A program made the position numbers and the translations under genes. Of a DNA stretch of 64,000 nt, positions 1 through 9,433 are shown in pieces. Under the pieces are notes generated by a model. That model had not been told where the DNA came from. It worked only from the letters and a program-made list of their open reading frames with translations, and did not search any database. Numbering within the stretch: position 1 is the stretch's first letter; every line of letters starts with the position of its first letter. The stretch lies in contig OX328113.1 in NCBI GenBank assembly GCA_946811185.2, positions 18,498,521 to 18,562,520 on the forward strand, written 5' to 3'. Source of the stretch: Hippopus hippopus. Lineage: Eukaryota > Mollusca > Bivalvia > Cardiida > Cardiidae.

Positions 1-1332
1 GGGGTCGATAATTCTGGAATGGGTCGATAACCGATACACTCCCTCATCTTTTTCTCGTGCCATTAATTACTTTGCTACACTGTCCTGAAAGATGCTGTGT
101 CGATATTATCATACACCGGAAAATGGTTTACTGAGTGAAGTAGTCATACTGTATGATGGTGGTATGTACCACTGTCCACGCTACACTAAAGGTCAATAAT
201 AGGTGCATTGCTCTATTAGTGATGCAAAAGTGTTCTTAAAACAAACTCATTAACAAGTAAAATAAGTCACTCTTAGGTATTATTATGTTATTTGACTTTC
301 TTATTAATGTTTTACGTAACACGCATTTAGGCCAACAGAGTTGGATTCTAAATCATGCAATAGAATGAATAATGTCGGACGAACAAGCCCGAGGACGAAC
401 AAGCCTGGAGCCGAATAGAAATACCGGATTTCTTTAAGGGTAGAACGCTTGCTGCTATCAAGTTAAAATTTCCTGTGTTGTTTGTCATCTTTAATTCATT
501 ATCGATGCATCGAAAAGGGTTGCATACCTTTCAGACTGTCTCTAATTCATCATACGATCTATTGACCTTCCAAACCGAAATATTTTATCACGGTAGCAAA
601 TTCTGCACGTGCAGCGTAGACCATTTCCGCCAGAATGTTTACCGTATTGGTGCCTGCTTTCAAACACACTTTTACGTCCCTGTGCTTGTTCGCACTTACC
701 TTGGTCGTCCCAACCTTTTTTGTATGTATACAGTATTGAACAAATTACTCGTGTTGTCAGCTTTCTACTTGGTCGTCAGACTTCATAAATATTGAACACT
801 TTGAACGGATATCTTTGGTAAGTCCTAGATCCTTCGTTCTTTCAAATTTGTATTTATGAATTAAACAGGATTATTATTATCCATGATTTTCCACGGTCCG
901 AGTCCTTTCATTTCTCAACGTCATGCAAAAACTTTGACATTTTTTTTGTATCTTTGTCATATGTACAAAATTTTTAGGTTAGTTCATTTAGTTTATATAG
1001 TATTCGAGGCCACATGTACAGTTGTTTGTACATAAGCTATTTTAGCTTCTATTAAAGGCCCATTTTCATGACGTTTTCCAAGATCTATTGTATGTTCCGG
1101 ATTACAGTTTACACTTATATTCACCATTTATTCATAATATTTTCTTTATACCATATAGTGAAATCCTTACATTGTTTCATATGACACTGATCATTTACAT
1201 AATGACTTTATATTTTATACATAGTCAAATGAAAAGACTGTTTTTTTTTTTAAGAAAACTTAATGTACAGTTAAAATTTCCGTATGAATACATGTGTTTA
1301 TTTGTAACATTCAGCATCAAATTTATTACTTG
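1..1332. other. Unclassified intergenic sequence
   Basis: AT-rich sequence downstream of the OXR1 gene. A short direct repeat of GGTCGATAA is seen near 3-11 and 22-30, and CGAACAAGCC is repeated near 379-400. Open frames such as 475-795 have no recognisable domain or gene context. The part next to 1333 may be the 3' end of the LINE fragment that follows. Confidence 0.4.
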
Positions 1333-1745
1333 CTATCCAAAATTTACTTGATTTAAACTGGTTAGAATTGGTGATGTAACAATTTCATTAGACAAATTGT
1401 TCCAGAGATTCACCACTCTGTTACTGTATTTTTTTTACATCATGGCTAAACCTTTTTTTTTGTAAAGTTTTAGGCAATTTCTTCTAGTTTCAGCAGCATC
1501 CGGTCGGTTGATAATTTCTCTTGACGTTTTATCAATGCCATTTAATATTTTGAATGTTTGAATAAGGTCAGTTCTGTCAGGCTTGTAACTCTAAAGTGGA
1601 AAGACCTATCTTTTTTAATCTCTCACTGTATGCGAGTGTTTTTATTGAATGGACTAATCCTGTTGCTCTCCTTTGGACATTTTCAATAGTAATTTTGTCT
1701 TTTTTGAATTTGAATTGTTGTTCACTATCAGAGGGGGATTCATGT
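1333..1745 (-). pseudogene. LINE reverse transcriptase C-terminal remnant
   Basis: The minus strand reads IENVQRRATGLVHSIKTLAY, SERLKKIGLSTLELQA, then after a frame change RTDLIQTFKILNGIDKTSRE, and finally YSNRVVNLWNNLSNEIVTSP to a TAG at 1335-1333. This is the conserved block after the RT domain of Jockey/CR1-type LINEs (VQRRATRLV, YEERL--LGL-TLE-RR-R-DLI--YKILNG, F--RVVN-WN-LP--VV). At least two frameshifts and internal stops show it is dead. No endonuclease or RT core lies upstream in this strand. Confidence 0.85.
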
Positions 1746-1866
1746 CAATAAGGCAGGTAAATCTCTGAATGAGAAGTGCTCTATGAAAAAGGTGATTTAC
1801 AATCATTTCAAACTTTGGGAGTCATTTATATTTAAATTTTTGAAAAAGTGGTATCATCAGAAAACA

Positions 1867-2746
1867 AACAAGAAGGCCATGATGGCCCTGAAATCACTAA
1901 CCTGAGCCTTTTGACCAAAATGACCCATTTGCAACCTCTTTTGAGATATTATGACAAACATTCTAACAAAGTCTGGCCTCTAGAGTGTACACAAGTTTTA
2001 TCTAAGATCTGACCTGGTAAACTAGTTTTTGATCTGACAAGACACTTTTTTTAAAGCTATTAGATACCTCATCAAGACGAACATTCTAACCAATTTTCAA
2101 GAGTATTGGACTGAAAATGTTTTTACTAGAGTGTATACATGTTTTTTCTTTAAGATTTGACCTTGTCGCCGTGTTTTTGACCCCACATCACCCTATTTCA
2201 AACTCGTCCAAGAGATCATCAAGACAAACATACTGACCACCTTTCGTTCGTATTGGACTGGAAATGTGGCCTCTAGAGAGCACACAAGGTTTTTCTAAAG
2301 TTTAGAATTAGAGACCTAGATTATGGCCCCTTGCAACCCATTTACAACCTCATCCAACTACTGATCAAGAGCAACATTCTGACCACCTTTCATGAGTACT
2401 GGACAAAAAATAAGGGCTTTTGAAAGTACATAAAGTTTTTTTAAGATTTTACCTGGCAATGTGGTTTTTGACCCAACGTGACCCATTTTCACACTCATCC
2501 AAGATATCATCAAGACAAGGATTCTGACCAATTTTCATAAGTATTGGACTAAAAATGTGGCCTCTAGATCTAACACAACGTTTTTCTAAGATTTGACATA
2601 GTGACCTAGTTTTTGACCCGACACGACATTTTCAAACTAGTCCGAGATATTATTAAGACAAACATTCTGACCAACTTTTATGAGACAGAAAATGTGGCTT
2701 CTAAAGTGTACACAAGGTAAAAGTTGAGTTGAAGACAGACAACAGA
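1867..2746 (+). mobile_element. Helitron-like family A element, 3' truncated
   Basis: Starts with the 5' signature AACAAGAAGG-CCATGATGGCC followed by TCACTAACCTGAGCC, a diverged form of the family-A CGCTCACCTG. It then carries about six degenerate ~120-bp units (GTGACCTAGTTTTTGACC, ATCATCAAGACAAACATTC, AATGTGGCCTCTAGAG). The 3' hairpin and CTAA end are absent; it stops after a short purine-rich stretch. Confidence 0.75.
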
Positions 2747-3100
2747 CAATGCACAACAGTGAACGCATTTCAGAAGTCTGCTTTTCTTTTCAGTCTAGTG
2801 ATGCTAGTCTGTTGCCATCAATAGTAACCCAGATTCAAATGTAAAATGAAAAATCCCAGACGCCAAATACTGCCCCATAAAAATAATTCTGTGTTAGAAA
2901 TCATTATTCTGTTAAATATGACAATGCTGGCATGGGGTAAAAAATCTCTGCCACTCCAGTATGAACAATTTCTACTTACAAAGTCAGTAACTGAACCAGA
3001 TGTCATCGATAAGACAGAAGACGTTTGCTAAAATGTAAATTTAGTCAGTGACGTATGCAAATCAAGCTCATCTTTACCTATCCCGACGTAACCATTTTCA
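2747..3100. other. Unclassified intergenic sequence
   Basis: No gene or recognised repeat. Small opposing open frames at 2818-3031 overlap each other on the two strands and show no motif. Confidence 0.35.
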
Positions 3101-3245
3101 TCCTCATGTGTTTTGTGGGTTCCTACAAACATGAAAGTTCACAACAAATGCATAGCTGAAATACAAATTGGCCGGGCTGGGATTTGAACCCGTGCTGTGA
3201 AGATCCAAACTTGACCACACAGGATGAATCTGTTCCTGCCATAAG
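3101..3245 (-). repeat. tRNA-derived repeat fragment (same family as the 16.2-16.7 kb dimer)
   Basis: On the minus strand a B-box-like CACGGGTTCAAATCCCAG is followed by CGGCCAATTTGTATTTCAGC and TATGCATTTGTTGTG. This parallels GGGTTCGAATCC, GCGGTTTGTGTTTCAGCC and ATGCATTTCTTCATTTG at 16.62-16.68 kb. The A-box part is degenerate. Confidence 0.6.
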
Positions 3246-3339
3246 CTTTTGTACCTAGCTGAACACCAGAAATATCCCTATCAGGACTAGAAATTATACT
3301 CCCTAAAGTCTATCTTTTGAATAAAAGCATTCAAATTAA

Positions 3340-3532
3340 CTCCTTTCATACCATAGACAACATCAGAAGCTTTTGCGGACAGTGTAGATCAAGATCAGAC
3401 TGCACAGAACATGCAGGCTGATCTTGATCTACACTGTCCACTGCTATAGTCTAGATTATGACTGAACTGTCTCTTGCATAGAAACTTTTAGCCTTTGAGA
3501 AAATGCAATATAGTTGTTCAGTAGTGAAAGAG
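3340..3532. repeat. TTAA-bounded hairpin MITE, second family
   Basis: Lies between TTAA at 3336-3339 and TTAA at 3533-3536. The ends CTCCTTTCATACC and (reverse complement) CTCTTTCACTAC match. The centre is an inverted repeat of GTGTAGATCAAGATCAG around GACTGCACAGAACATGCAG. Related hairpins occur near 4668-4735, 14150-14210, 24727-24790, 30250-30320, 31255-31315, 38117-38190, 55798-55865, 60170-60245, 60425-60500, 60870-60945 and 63075-63130. Confidence 0.8.
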
Positions 3533-3629
3533 TTAAAAGTAGCTTCAGTTGAGTAGAAAAGTTGATGACAGAGAAAAAAAGGATTCTGTAATGATCAGAG
3601 TTTAGAGCAGTTAGGAACAAGAACATTTT

Positions 3630-4195
3630 TAAAGTTTTACTATATAAACCAATGTAAAACTTGTAACCCCCCGAACAGGGTTAATTTTGGCCCAGGGCTA
3701 TAATTTGAAGAGCCCTAGTAGACGTCCATTAGATGAAGCTACATGCTAAATTTGGTAGCCAGGCCTTATGGTATAGAACCAGAAGACTTTTGAAGTTTTG
3801 ACTACATAAGCCTATGTAAAACTTGTGACTCCTGCGGTAGAGCCAATTTCGACCCTGGAGCTGTAATTTGAAGGAACTTGGAGGAGGTCTATTGAGACAA
3901 AGATACATACCAAATTTTACCTTTAGGCCATATGATTTTGGACAAAAGGATTTTCAATATTTTTCAGATTTGTTGCCATGGCAATCAAAGTTTTTAATGG
4001 AATCAAATTCTTAAAGAAATCTGAAGAGGACCATGGCAGAATCCTTTCTGTGAAGTTTGGTCAAATTTGGATGGGTAGTTTCAGAGAAGATGTTTGAAAT
4101 GTAAGTCAACTCACGCACGAACTCATACATGCACACACGACAGACACAGGGCTATGACATAAGCTGGCTGGCCTTTGGCAAGTGGAGCAAAAAAC
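3630..4195 (+). mobile_element. Helitron-like family B element, 5' truncated
   Basis: Carries family-B body motifs (CTATGTAAAACTTGTGACTCC, TTTGACC or TTCGACCCTGG, AGCTACATGC, TTGCCATGGCAA, TTTGGTCAAATTTGGATGGG) and the 3' end GGCTGGCCTTTGGCAAGTGG-AGC, one base different from the usual CCAGTGGAGCTAA. The 5' terminus was not found. Confidence 0.7.
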
Positions 4196-4339
4196 GAAAA
4201 GAATGACTAGAAAAGTGTGCATAACAATTTAATTGTGAAATTTACAAGTCATTTTGAAACATTAAACATATTTAATTAGCAACTGAAATACAAAAACTTC
4301 AACTAAAACACGAAAACAGTACAGTTCTTCAACTTATAA

Positions 4340-4612
4340 ATAAACCATGCTCTGTGAAAACGGGGCCTAATGCATCTGCAAAAAGTACCGGTATCTGCCC
4401 ATGTCAGCCTGAGCGGACTGCACAGGCTGACATGGGTTTAAACTTTTTGCTATGGGTCAATTTTCCCAATGTCAAAAGACCATTCTACCTCATGACTCAG
4501 TTCGTTGTTATACTAAATGGATTTTATGGATCCCTAATCATGTAATGAATTCCTTGGTATAATGAATCTCATAGATGCATTAAAACCCCTTTTGCCAGAG
4601 CATGACTCAATT
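4340..4612. repeat. Palindromic MITE, ATGCATT family
   Basis: Terminal inverted repeats start CATGCTCTGTGAAAACGGGG and return as CCCCTTTTGCCAGAGCATG. The core is an inverted pair of CATGTCAGCCTG. Other copies, some one-armed, are near 14845-15020, 18785-18995, 19262-19460, 32915-33125 and 51490-51745. Confidence 0.75.
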
Positions 4613-4747
4613 TTTTTTTACATCTCCAAATTCCAGAGTGGCAAGTAACAACTTCAGCTGCTTTTGTGGACAGTATTGATCAAGACCACACTGCACAAAA
4701 CATACCGTCTAGTCTGATCTTGGATCTACAATGCCCACTATGCTTAA

Positions 4748-5194
4748 CTCTTTACTAAACGACAGAATTTTAGACCTGTCTAATTTGAAAGTGTTCTAAG
4801 ACAACAATTTAAGTGTGGCTCAAATGGTGAGACTTGTTTTTTGAAAGGGTAGAAAACATTTTTGAAAATGGACAAAATGTTAGTTACCAGCAAGTTCTCC
4901 TTTTCCCAAAATGTTTTGAAAGACCTCCTTCCTTAACCCTTTACCAAACAGTCCCTGGTTTTCATGACCCTGGGAAAGAAGGCTTTTGAAAATATTGAGG
5001 GAAAAGGAGAAAATGCTGAAAACCAGCATTTTCTCCTTTTCCCACAATGTTTTCTATCCTATCTGAGACCTAAAGCTCATTTGTACCCATTCTGAATTTG
5101 TCGTCTGTGGATGCTCCCAGTTTGGGAGAGTCTATCATTTGTCGTTTGGGACAGGGTTAAGGTTCGTTAAAACTCGGGATTGTGTGGTAAAGGG
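4748..5194 (-). repeat. TTAA MITE copy split by a second copy
   Basis: The outer copy begins CTCTTTACTAAACGAC after TTAA 4744-4747, is interrupted at 4933, and resumes at 5161 with GGTTCGTTAAAACTCGGG to GGTAAAGGG before TTAA 5195-5198. The interrupting copy is flanked by TTAA on both sides, so the outer element can be read across the gap. Confidence 0.88.
4937..5156 (+). repeat. TTAA MITE inserted inside another copy
   Basis: Starts CCCTTTACCAAACAGTCC, has the core GAGAAAATGCTG / CAGCATTTTCTCC, and ends TTTGGGACAGGG. It is flanked by TTAA at 4933-4936 and 5157-5160, a clean 4-bp target duplication. Confidence 0.9.
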
Positions 5195-5611
5195 TTAAAT
5201 ATGGAAGCAAAAAACAGTCTTTAACTTAGGATATCTTGATCTTTTTGAATGCGATAGAAAATGTACCCATTGTCTATTTGAGGCTCTCAGCATTAACAGA
5301 GTATCTAGTATAGCTCTTGTTGCTTTTGCATACAGTATGGATTAAGATCAAACTTCATGTTTTGCACAGTCTGATCATGGGTGTCACTGGTTGCAAAAGA
5401 AACCCAACAATTAGGTTACCCTTTATTAATCTATACATGAATGGTGTATACTCTTTAATACCCTCAAAATGTACAGCATATTATTTTTCCTGTAGAAACA
5501 GGATTTTATTACAAAACACTTTCCCCATACATTGCATAAGTTTTAAGATTATGTATTTGCAACATATGATGCATAACACAGCTGAATAAACTAATTTTGA
5601 ATCCCTCTTAT

Positions 5612-5782
5612 CTCTTTACCATACAACACTGGCTTTACACAACCATGGAGAAGAGAGCTTTTGAAAACATGGTAGAAAAAGGAGGAAATGTTGGTGACCA
5701 GCATTTTCTCCTTTTCCACAATGTTTTGCAAATACTGTTAATTTGACGAGTGTAACATTTTATGGTTTGTTAAAGAGTTCAA
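5612..5782 (+). repeat. TTAA MITE, degenerate
   Basis: Starts CTCTTTACCATACAACAC, with a palindromic core near 5675-5725. The right end is GTTAAAGAGTT. Confidence 0.7.
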
Positions 5783-6177
5783 TTGAAAAGAACTTTGAAA
5801 AAGAATCTAAATAGTTCAACCATTAAGGAATTAAATGCTTTTTCAAACCATTGATTATACATCAAAAAAGTGCAAATTAATAATTCATTTCAATTATTTG
5901 TTCTGTGTTTTTCTTTTGTTTTCCATCACAAATATAATTCCAGTTCTGGTCATGTTTCAACAGTTTACATGTGTAAGCAGTAAAAAACTGAGACCTTGCC
6001 AATAAAAAATTATTTCTCCCTATGTCACAATCTTTTTGGAAACTTTCTTTACCAATCACACTCAATTTCTCAAATTTCTAAGAACCATTATCTGTAAGAT
6101 CCAAAGATCAAGATAACTTCACCAGATGTCAAAACTTTAGACTCCTTCAAGTTGAGAACATTTGCAGACAACAACTT

Positions 6178-6390
6178 AAGTCTCTACCAGATGAGAAAAT
6201 TTTAGCCTTAGCCCAATTGAAAGCGTGTGCAGGCAACAATTTCAATATGGCTCAAATGGTACACTTTTTCTTTGATAGGGTAGAAAACAATGCTGGTTAC
6301 CAGCATTTTCTCCTTTTCCCACAATGTTTTCAAAAGGCTTCTTTCCCAGGGTCATTAAAAGTTGGCACTGTGAGTTATAGGACTATTTAA
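6178..6390 (-). repeat. TTAA MITE, degenerate with duplicated left arm
   Basis: TACCAGATGAGAAAATTTTAG starts the arm, and GCTGGTTACCAGCATTTTC is the core. A second partial arm (TGCAGACAACAACTTAAG) sits just upstream. Confidence 0.65.
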
Positions 6391-6806
6391 ATATGGCACA
6401 AAAAAAAAAAAAGGATTTTGTCGATGAAAAGGATGAAAACGTAGAGGGAGAAAAGAAGAAAACTCAGCCAATTAAAAATAAAAGAAAAGAAAAATTAACC
6501 AGCTATAGATCTTTTTTCAGTCTGCAGTAGAAGTTAAAAGTAGAAGCAATCTCAACACCATAGAACTTTTTATTGTGAAACAATTTTGGACTTGTCCCAA
6601 CTGAAAGCTTCTGCAGTATGTAAACATGTACATGTGGCACAGTGAAACATAAGTTTTATAAGAACTCGCTCAAACCGCACATTCTGATCTACACTACCTC
6701 CAAAAGCTACCATACTTCTTTCACAGCTTCTACTGGCCTCAATGTAAACAGTATTACAGATTTACTATTAGACAGTCTGCACAAGCAATGCCCAAAAAAG
6801 CACTTC

Positions 6807-7037
6807 ATTCTTTACTAAACAATCCTCAGTTTTGATGAGCCTGACAAAGGCTTAGCAAACGAGAGGGAAAGCTTTTGAAAACATTTTCAGAAAAGGAGGA
6901 AATGCTACTTACCTGTATTTTCCCCTTTGACCAAAATGTTTCGCAACCTTTCAGAGAAATATCCAATCATTTGAACCACAAGCAATTTCTCATCTTTCAG
7001 TTTGAGTAAGTTTAAAATTTTGTTGTCTGGTAAAGAG
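6807..7037 (+). repeat. TTAA MITE copy
   Basis: CTTTACTAAACAATCCTCAG to TCTGGTAAAGAG before TTAA 7038-7041. The core is mutated (GAAATGCTACTTACC). The next copy shares this TTAA. Confidence 0.75.
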
Positions 7038-7041
7038 TTAA

Positions 7042-7254
7042 CCCTTAACTATACAATTCTGACTTTTAATGACCCTGAAGAAAGAAGGTTTTGGAAAACA
7101 TTGTGGAAAGAAACTGCTGGTAGCCAGAATTTTTTTCTTTTTCCACAAAGTATTCTACCAGTTCAAAGACAAATTCCATCATTTGAGGCACATTTAAACT
7201 GTTGTCTGCAAATATTTTTAATAGGGAAAAGTCTACTTTTTTGTTGTGTTGCGT
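7042..7254 (+). repeat. TTAA MITE copy, head-to-tail with the previous one
   Basis: Starts CCCTTAACTATACAATTCTG directly after TTAA 7038-7041 and ends GTTGCGTAGAG. The core is decayed (AACTGCTGGTAGCCAG). Confidence 0.72.
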
Positions 7255-7354
7255 AGAGTTCAGTTCAGGATTAAAATAAAAAAAAAAAATGAATGCCCAT
7301 CAAAAATACTTGTGATAAGTTTGAATACTTTGACTCATTAACATCTTGAACAAA

Positions 7355-7660
7355 CATGAATCAGTCTACAGTTTTTATGGTGTTTAATGCTGTTTTTAAC
7401 ATCATTTCAATTATACCAGGGTGGCCAGTGCACCTATCCGTGCTTTCCTGAGTTTCTTTTACCATTACTTCACACAGTTTTCTTCCATAGCCACTTGCTG
7501 TTTTCCTACATTGATCAGCAGTGAGAGAGGAATGAATCCTGTTGCAATGACTATCATCAGTCCTCGGACAGAAATTGGCCACGCTGGGAATTTGAACCAG
7601 CAGCCCCCTGGTTTCAAGGTGTGTACTTTACTGAATAAGCTACCGGCTCAGAAGCAGAAG
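7355..7660 (-). repeat. tRNA-derived SINE, family 1
   Basis: On the minus strand the head contains TAGCTTATTCAGTAAAGTAC, a decayed A box, and the B-box region CTGGTTCAAATTCCCAGCG. The body has ATTGCAACAGGATTCATTCC and the tail is AACACCATAAAAAC. It is homologous to the better copies at 41325-41602 and 46838-47123. Confidence 0.8.
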
Positions 7661-7717
7661 CCTGTGAAATTATCTTTGTAACAAATGGATAATAAAGATG
7701 ACCTTGAGGTTTACTTT

Positions 7718-7872
7718 TTACCTGACAAAAACATTTGGACTTGTCTAAATAAAAAGTGTTTGCAATCGATAAAGGAGACACAACTGGTAACTAGCATTTT
7801 CTACTTTTCCCGCAATTTTTTTGATGCCTTCATCCTCAAGGTTGATAAAACCCAGGATTGTTTACAAGAGGG
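7718..7872 (-). repeat. TTAA MITE, degenerate
   Basis: ACCTGACAAAAACATTTGGAC to GGATTGTTTACAAGAGGG before TTAA 7873-7876. The core is ACTGGTAACTAGCATTTTC. Confidence 0.65.
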
Positions 7873-8250
7873 TTAAAGAAAAAGTACATATGAGACCACT
7901 GTGGCAAGAATAGAAATTGCTTCTACCCAGCAATTTCTTCCTTTGCCTAAATGTTTTCAAAAGTGACCAGCAATTTGAAAATGCATGTAATGCTATTTTT
8001 AGGAGATTACAAAAACTGTTGTGATATTCAAAGCTTGAAAATTTACAATCTTTGGAAATCATTTTGGCAAATGGCATGTGATTTCCAAGAATGTAACAAC
8101 TTCTACAAAAAGCCATACAAGATATCAAATAAAATCATCTAACCATCCTCTTAAAGCCCAGATGAAACAGAAAACCTTCTATCACACTGTTTTATAATAC
8201 CTTAACTGTAAAAAAGGATCAGAAATCTTTCTCTCCAAGGTGGGATATAA

Positions 8251-8785
8251 TCCCTTTACCCGACAATCCTATTTTTTAACAACCCTGAGAAAAATGCCTT
8301 TTGAAAACATTTTGAGAAAAGCAGAAAATTCTGGGTAACCAGCATTTTCTCCTTTTTCCAAAAATTTTTACTATCTCTCCAAATGAGAGGTCTTTGGACA
8401 GACAGTAAACATTTTGAGAAAAGGAGAAAATGCTGGTTACCAGCATTTTCTCCTTTTTCCAAAAGTGTTTACTACTGTACAAGTGGAAATATTTGCGATG
8501 TGGAAATTTTTGTGATTTTGTGAATTTGAAAAATTTGCTAACTTTTCTGTTTACACAATTTACCATAAATACACAAACAAATAATAAGTGTCTTGAATTC
8601 ACAAACATTTCTGTACGCAAAATGTCCGTAATCAGTGATTCGCAAATTTTTCGACACGCGTATATATCCACGTATACAGTATCTGTCCAAAGGCATCTCA
8701 TTATATGGTCCACATTTAATTTCTCATCTTCAAATGCTTTCAAAATGAACAAATCTAAAATTTTGTCATGTGTTAAAAGAGTTAT
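8251..8785 (+). repeat. TTAA MITE copy with core duplication and a ~240-bp insertion
   Basis: Starts CCCTTTACCCGACAATCC. It contains two copies of the hairpin core (around 8330 and 8435). The right arm (CTTCAAATGCTTTC to GTGTTAAAAGAG) resumes only at about 8720. The intervening 8476-8715 is unrelated AT-rich sequence. Confidence 0.7.
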
Positions 8786-8795
8786 TCATCTCTTT

Positions 8796-9005
8796 TCCAG
8801 CAAAATTTGAACTTGTCCTAATCCAAAACAATTGCAGAAGACAAAGTAAATATGGCTTAAATTGTGGGATTCATATTTCAAAGGCCAGGAAACATTGTGG
8901 GAAAAGAAGAAAATGCAGCATACCAACATTTTCTCCTTTTTCCGACAAATTTTTTGAAAGCCTTCTAACTCAGGGTCGTTAAAAACTCAGGATTGTTTGG
9001 TAAAG
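8796..9005 (-). repeat. TTAA MITE copy
   Basis: CCAGCAAAATTTGAACTTGTC to GGATTGTTTGGTAAAGAG. The core ATGCAGCATACCAACATTTTC is mutated. Confidence 0.75.
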
Positions 9006-9009
9006 AGTT

Positions 9010-9235
9010 CAGTCATTACCTCTTAAAACAACTTTGCAGCAGACAATTTTTAAAACACCCTTGTAAAAAATGTGTACTCAGCATCAACAAGCATACATAA
9101 AAAACATAGTGGCAAAAGGAGAAATTAAGGAAATTGTTAATTACCAGCAACCTCTCTTTTTGCCACATTTTTTTTTTTTTTTTCGAAAGTTGTCGGCTGC
9201 AACAAACTGTAAGCTGTGAGGAGACAGTAATAAGG
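9010..9235. repeat. Palindromic MITE adjoining the OXR1 poly(A) site
   Basis: The inverted arms are ACTTTGCAGCAGACAATTTTT and (reverse complement of the right side) TTTGTTGCAGCCGACAACTTT. The inner arms are GTGGCAAAAGGAGAAATT and its complement. This is a separate family from the TTAA MITE despite the shared AAAAGGAGAAA. Related pieces occur at 25820-25990, 54095-54180 and 57590-57650. Confidence 0.65.
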
Positions 9236-9241
9236 TTTATT
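9236..9241 (-). promoter_or_regulatory. Poly(A) signal AATAAA of the OXR1 gene
   Basis: AATAAA on the minus strand, 51 bases after the OXR1 stop codon. It is the first canonical signal downstream and lies at the edge of a palindromic MITE (9010-9235) that begins immediately beyond it. Longer 3'UTR use cannot be excluded. Confidence 0.6.
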
Positions 9242-9291
9242 AACATATCAAACTCAAACAAGACCAAACAAAGAACTGGAATGGTAATTTT

Positions 9292-9433
9292 TCAATCCCA
9301 AATGAAAGCCCACGCTTCAAATGCCTTTACAATGAAATCTTCAGACACCGTAAGGATGTCATTGTCGAATGTCTCGCAACAGTTAGTTCTGCCATGGTAG
9401 ATATCCCCATCAAACCATAGACCAAACACACCT
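9292..9433 (-). CDS. OXR1: OXR1 exon 12: TLDc C-terminus and stop
   Basis: 142 bp. The first base completes Gln, then GVFGLWFDGDIYHGRTNCCE, TFDNDILTVSEDFIVKAFEA, WAFIWD and TGA at 9294-9292. FGLW-D-D-YHGR---C-TF-N-IL---EDF-V---E-WAF is the canonical end of TLDc proteins. The acceptor is TTTTCAG at 9435-9434. The alternative AG two bases further in would break the frame. Confidence 0.96.

Noticed and set aside
475..795. A 106-codon open frame near the left edge
   Set aside because: Cys/Phe/Tyr-rich with no motif. AT-rich sequence makes such frames common, and the minus strand is partly open over the same stretch.
8276..8752. A 158-codon minus-strand frame
   Set aside because: It runs through two MITE hairpin cores and an AT-rich insertion; translated MITE arms (for example KKEKMLVTSIFSFSQNV) recur in many spurious frames across the window.
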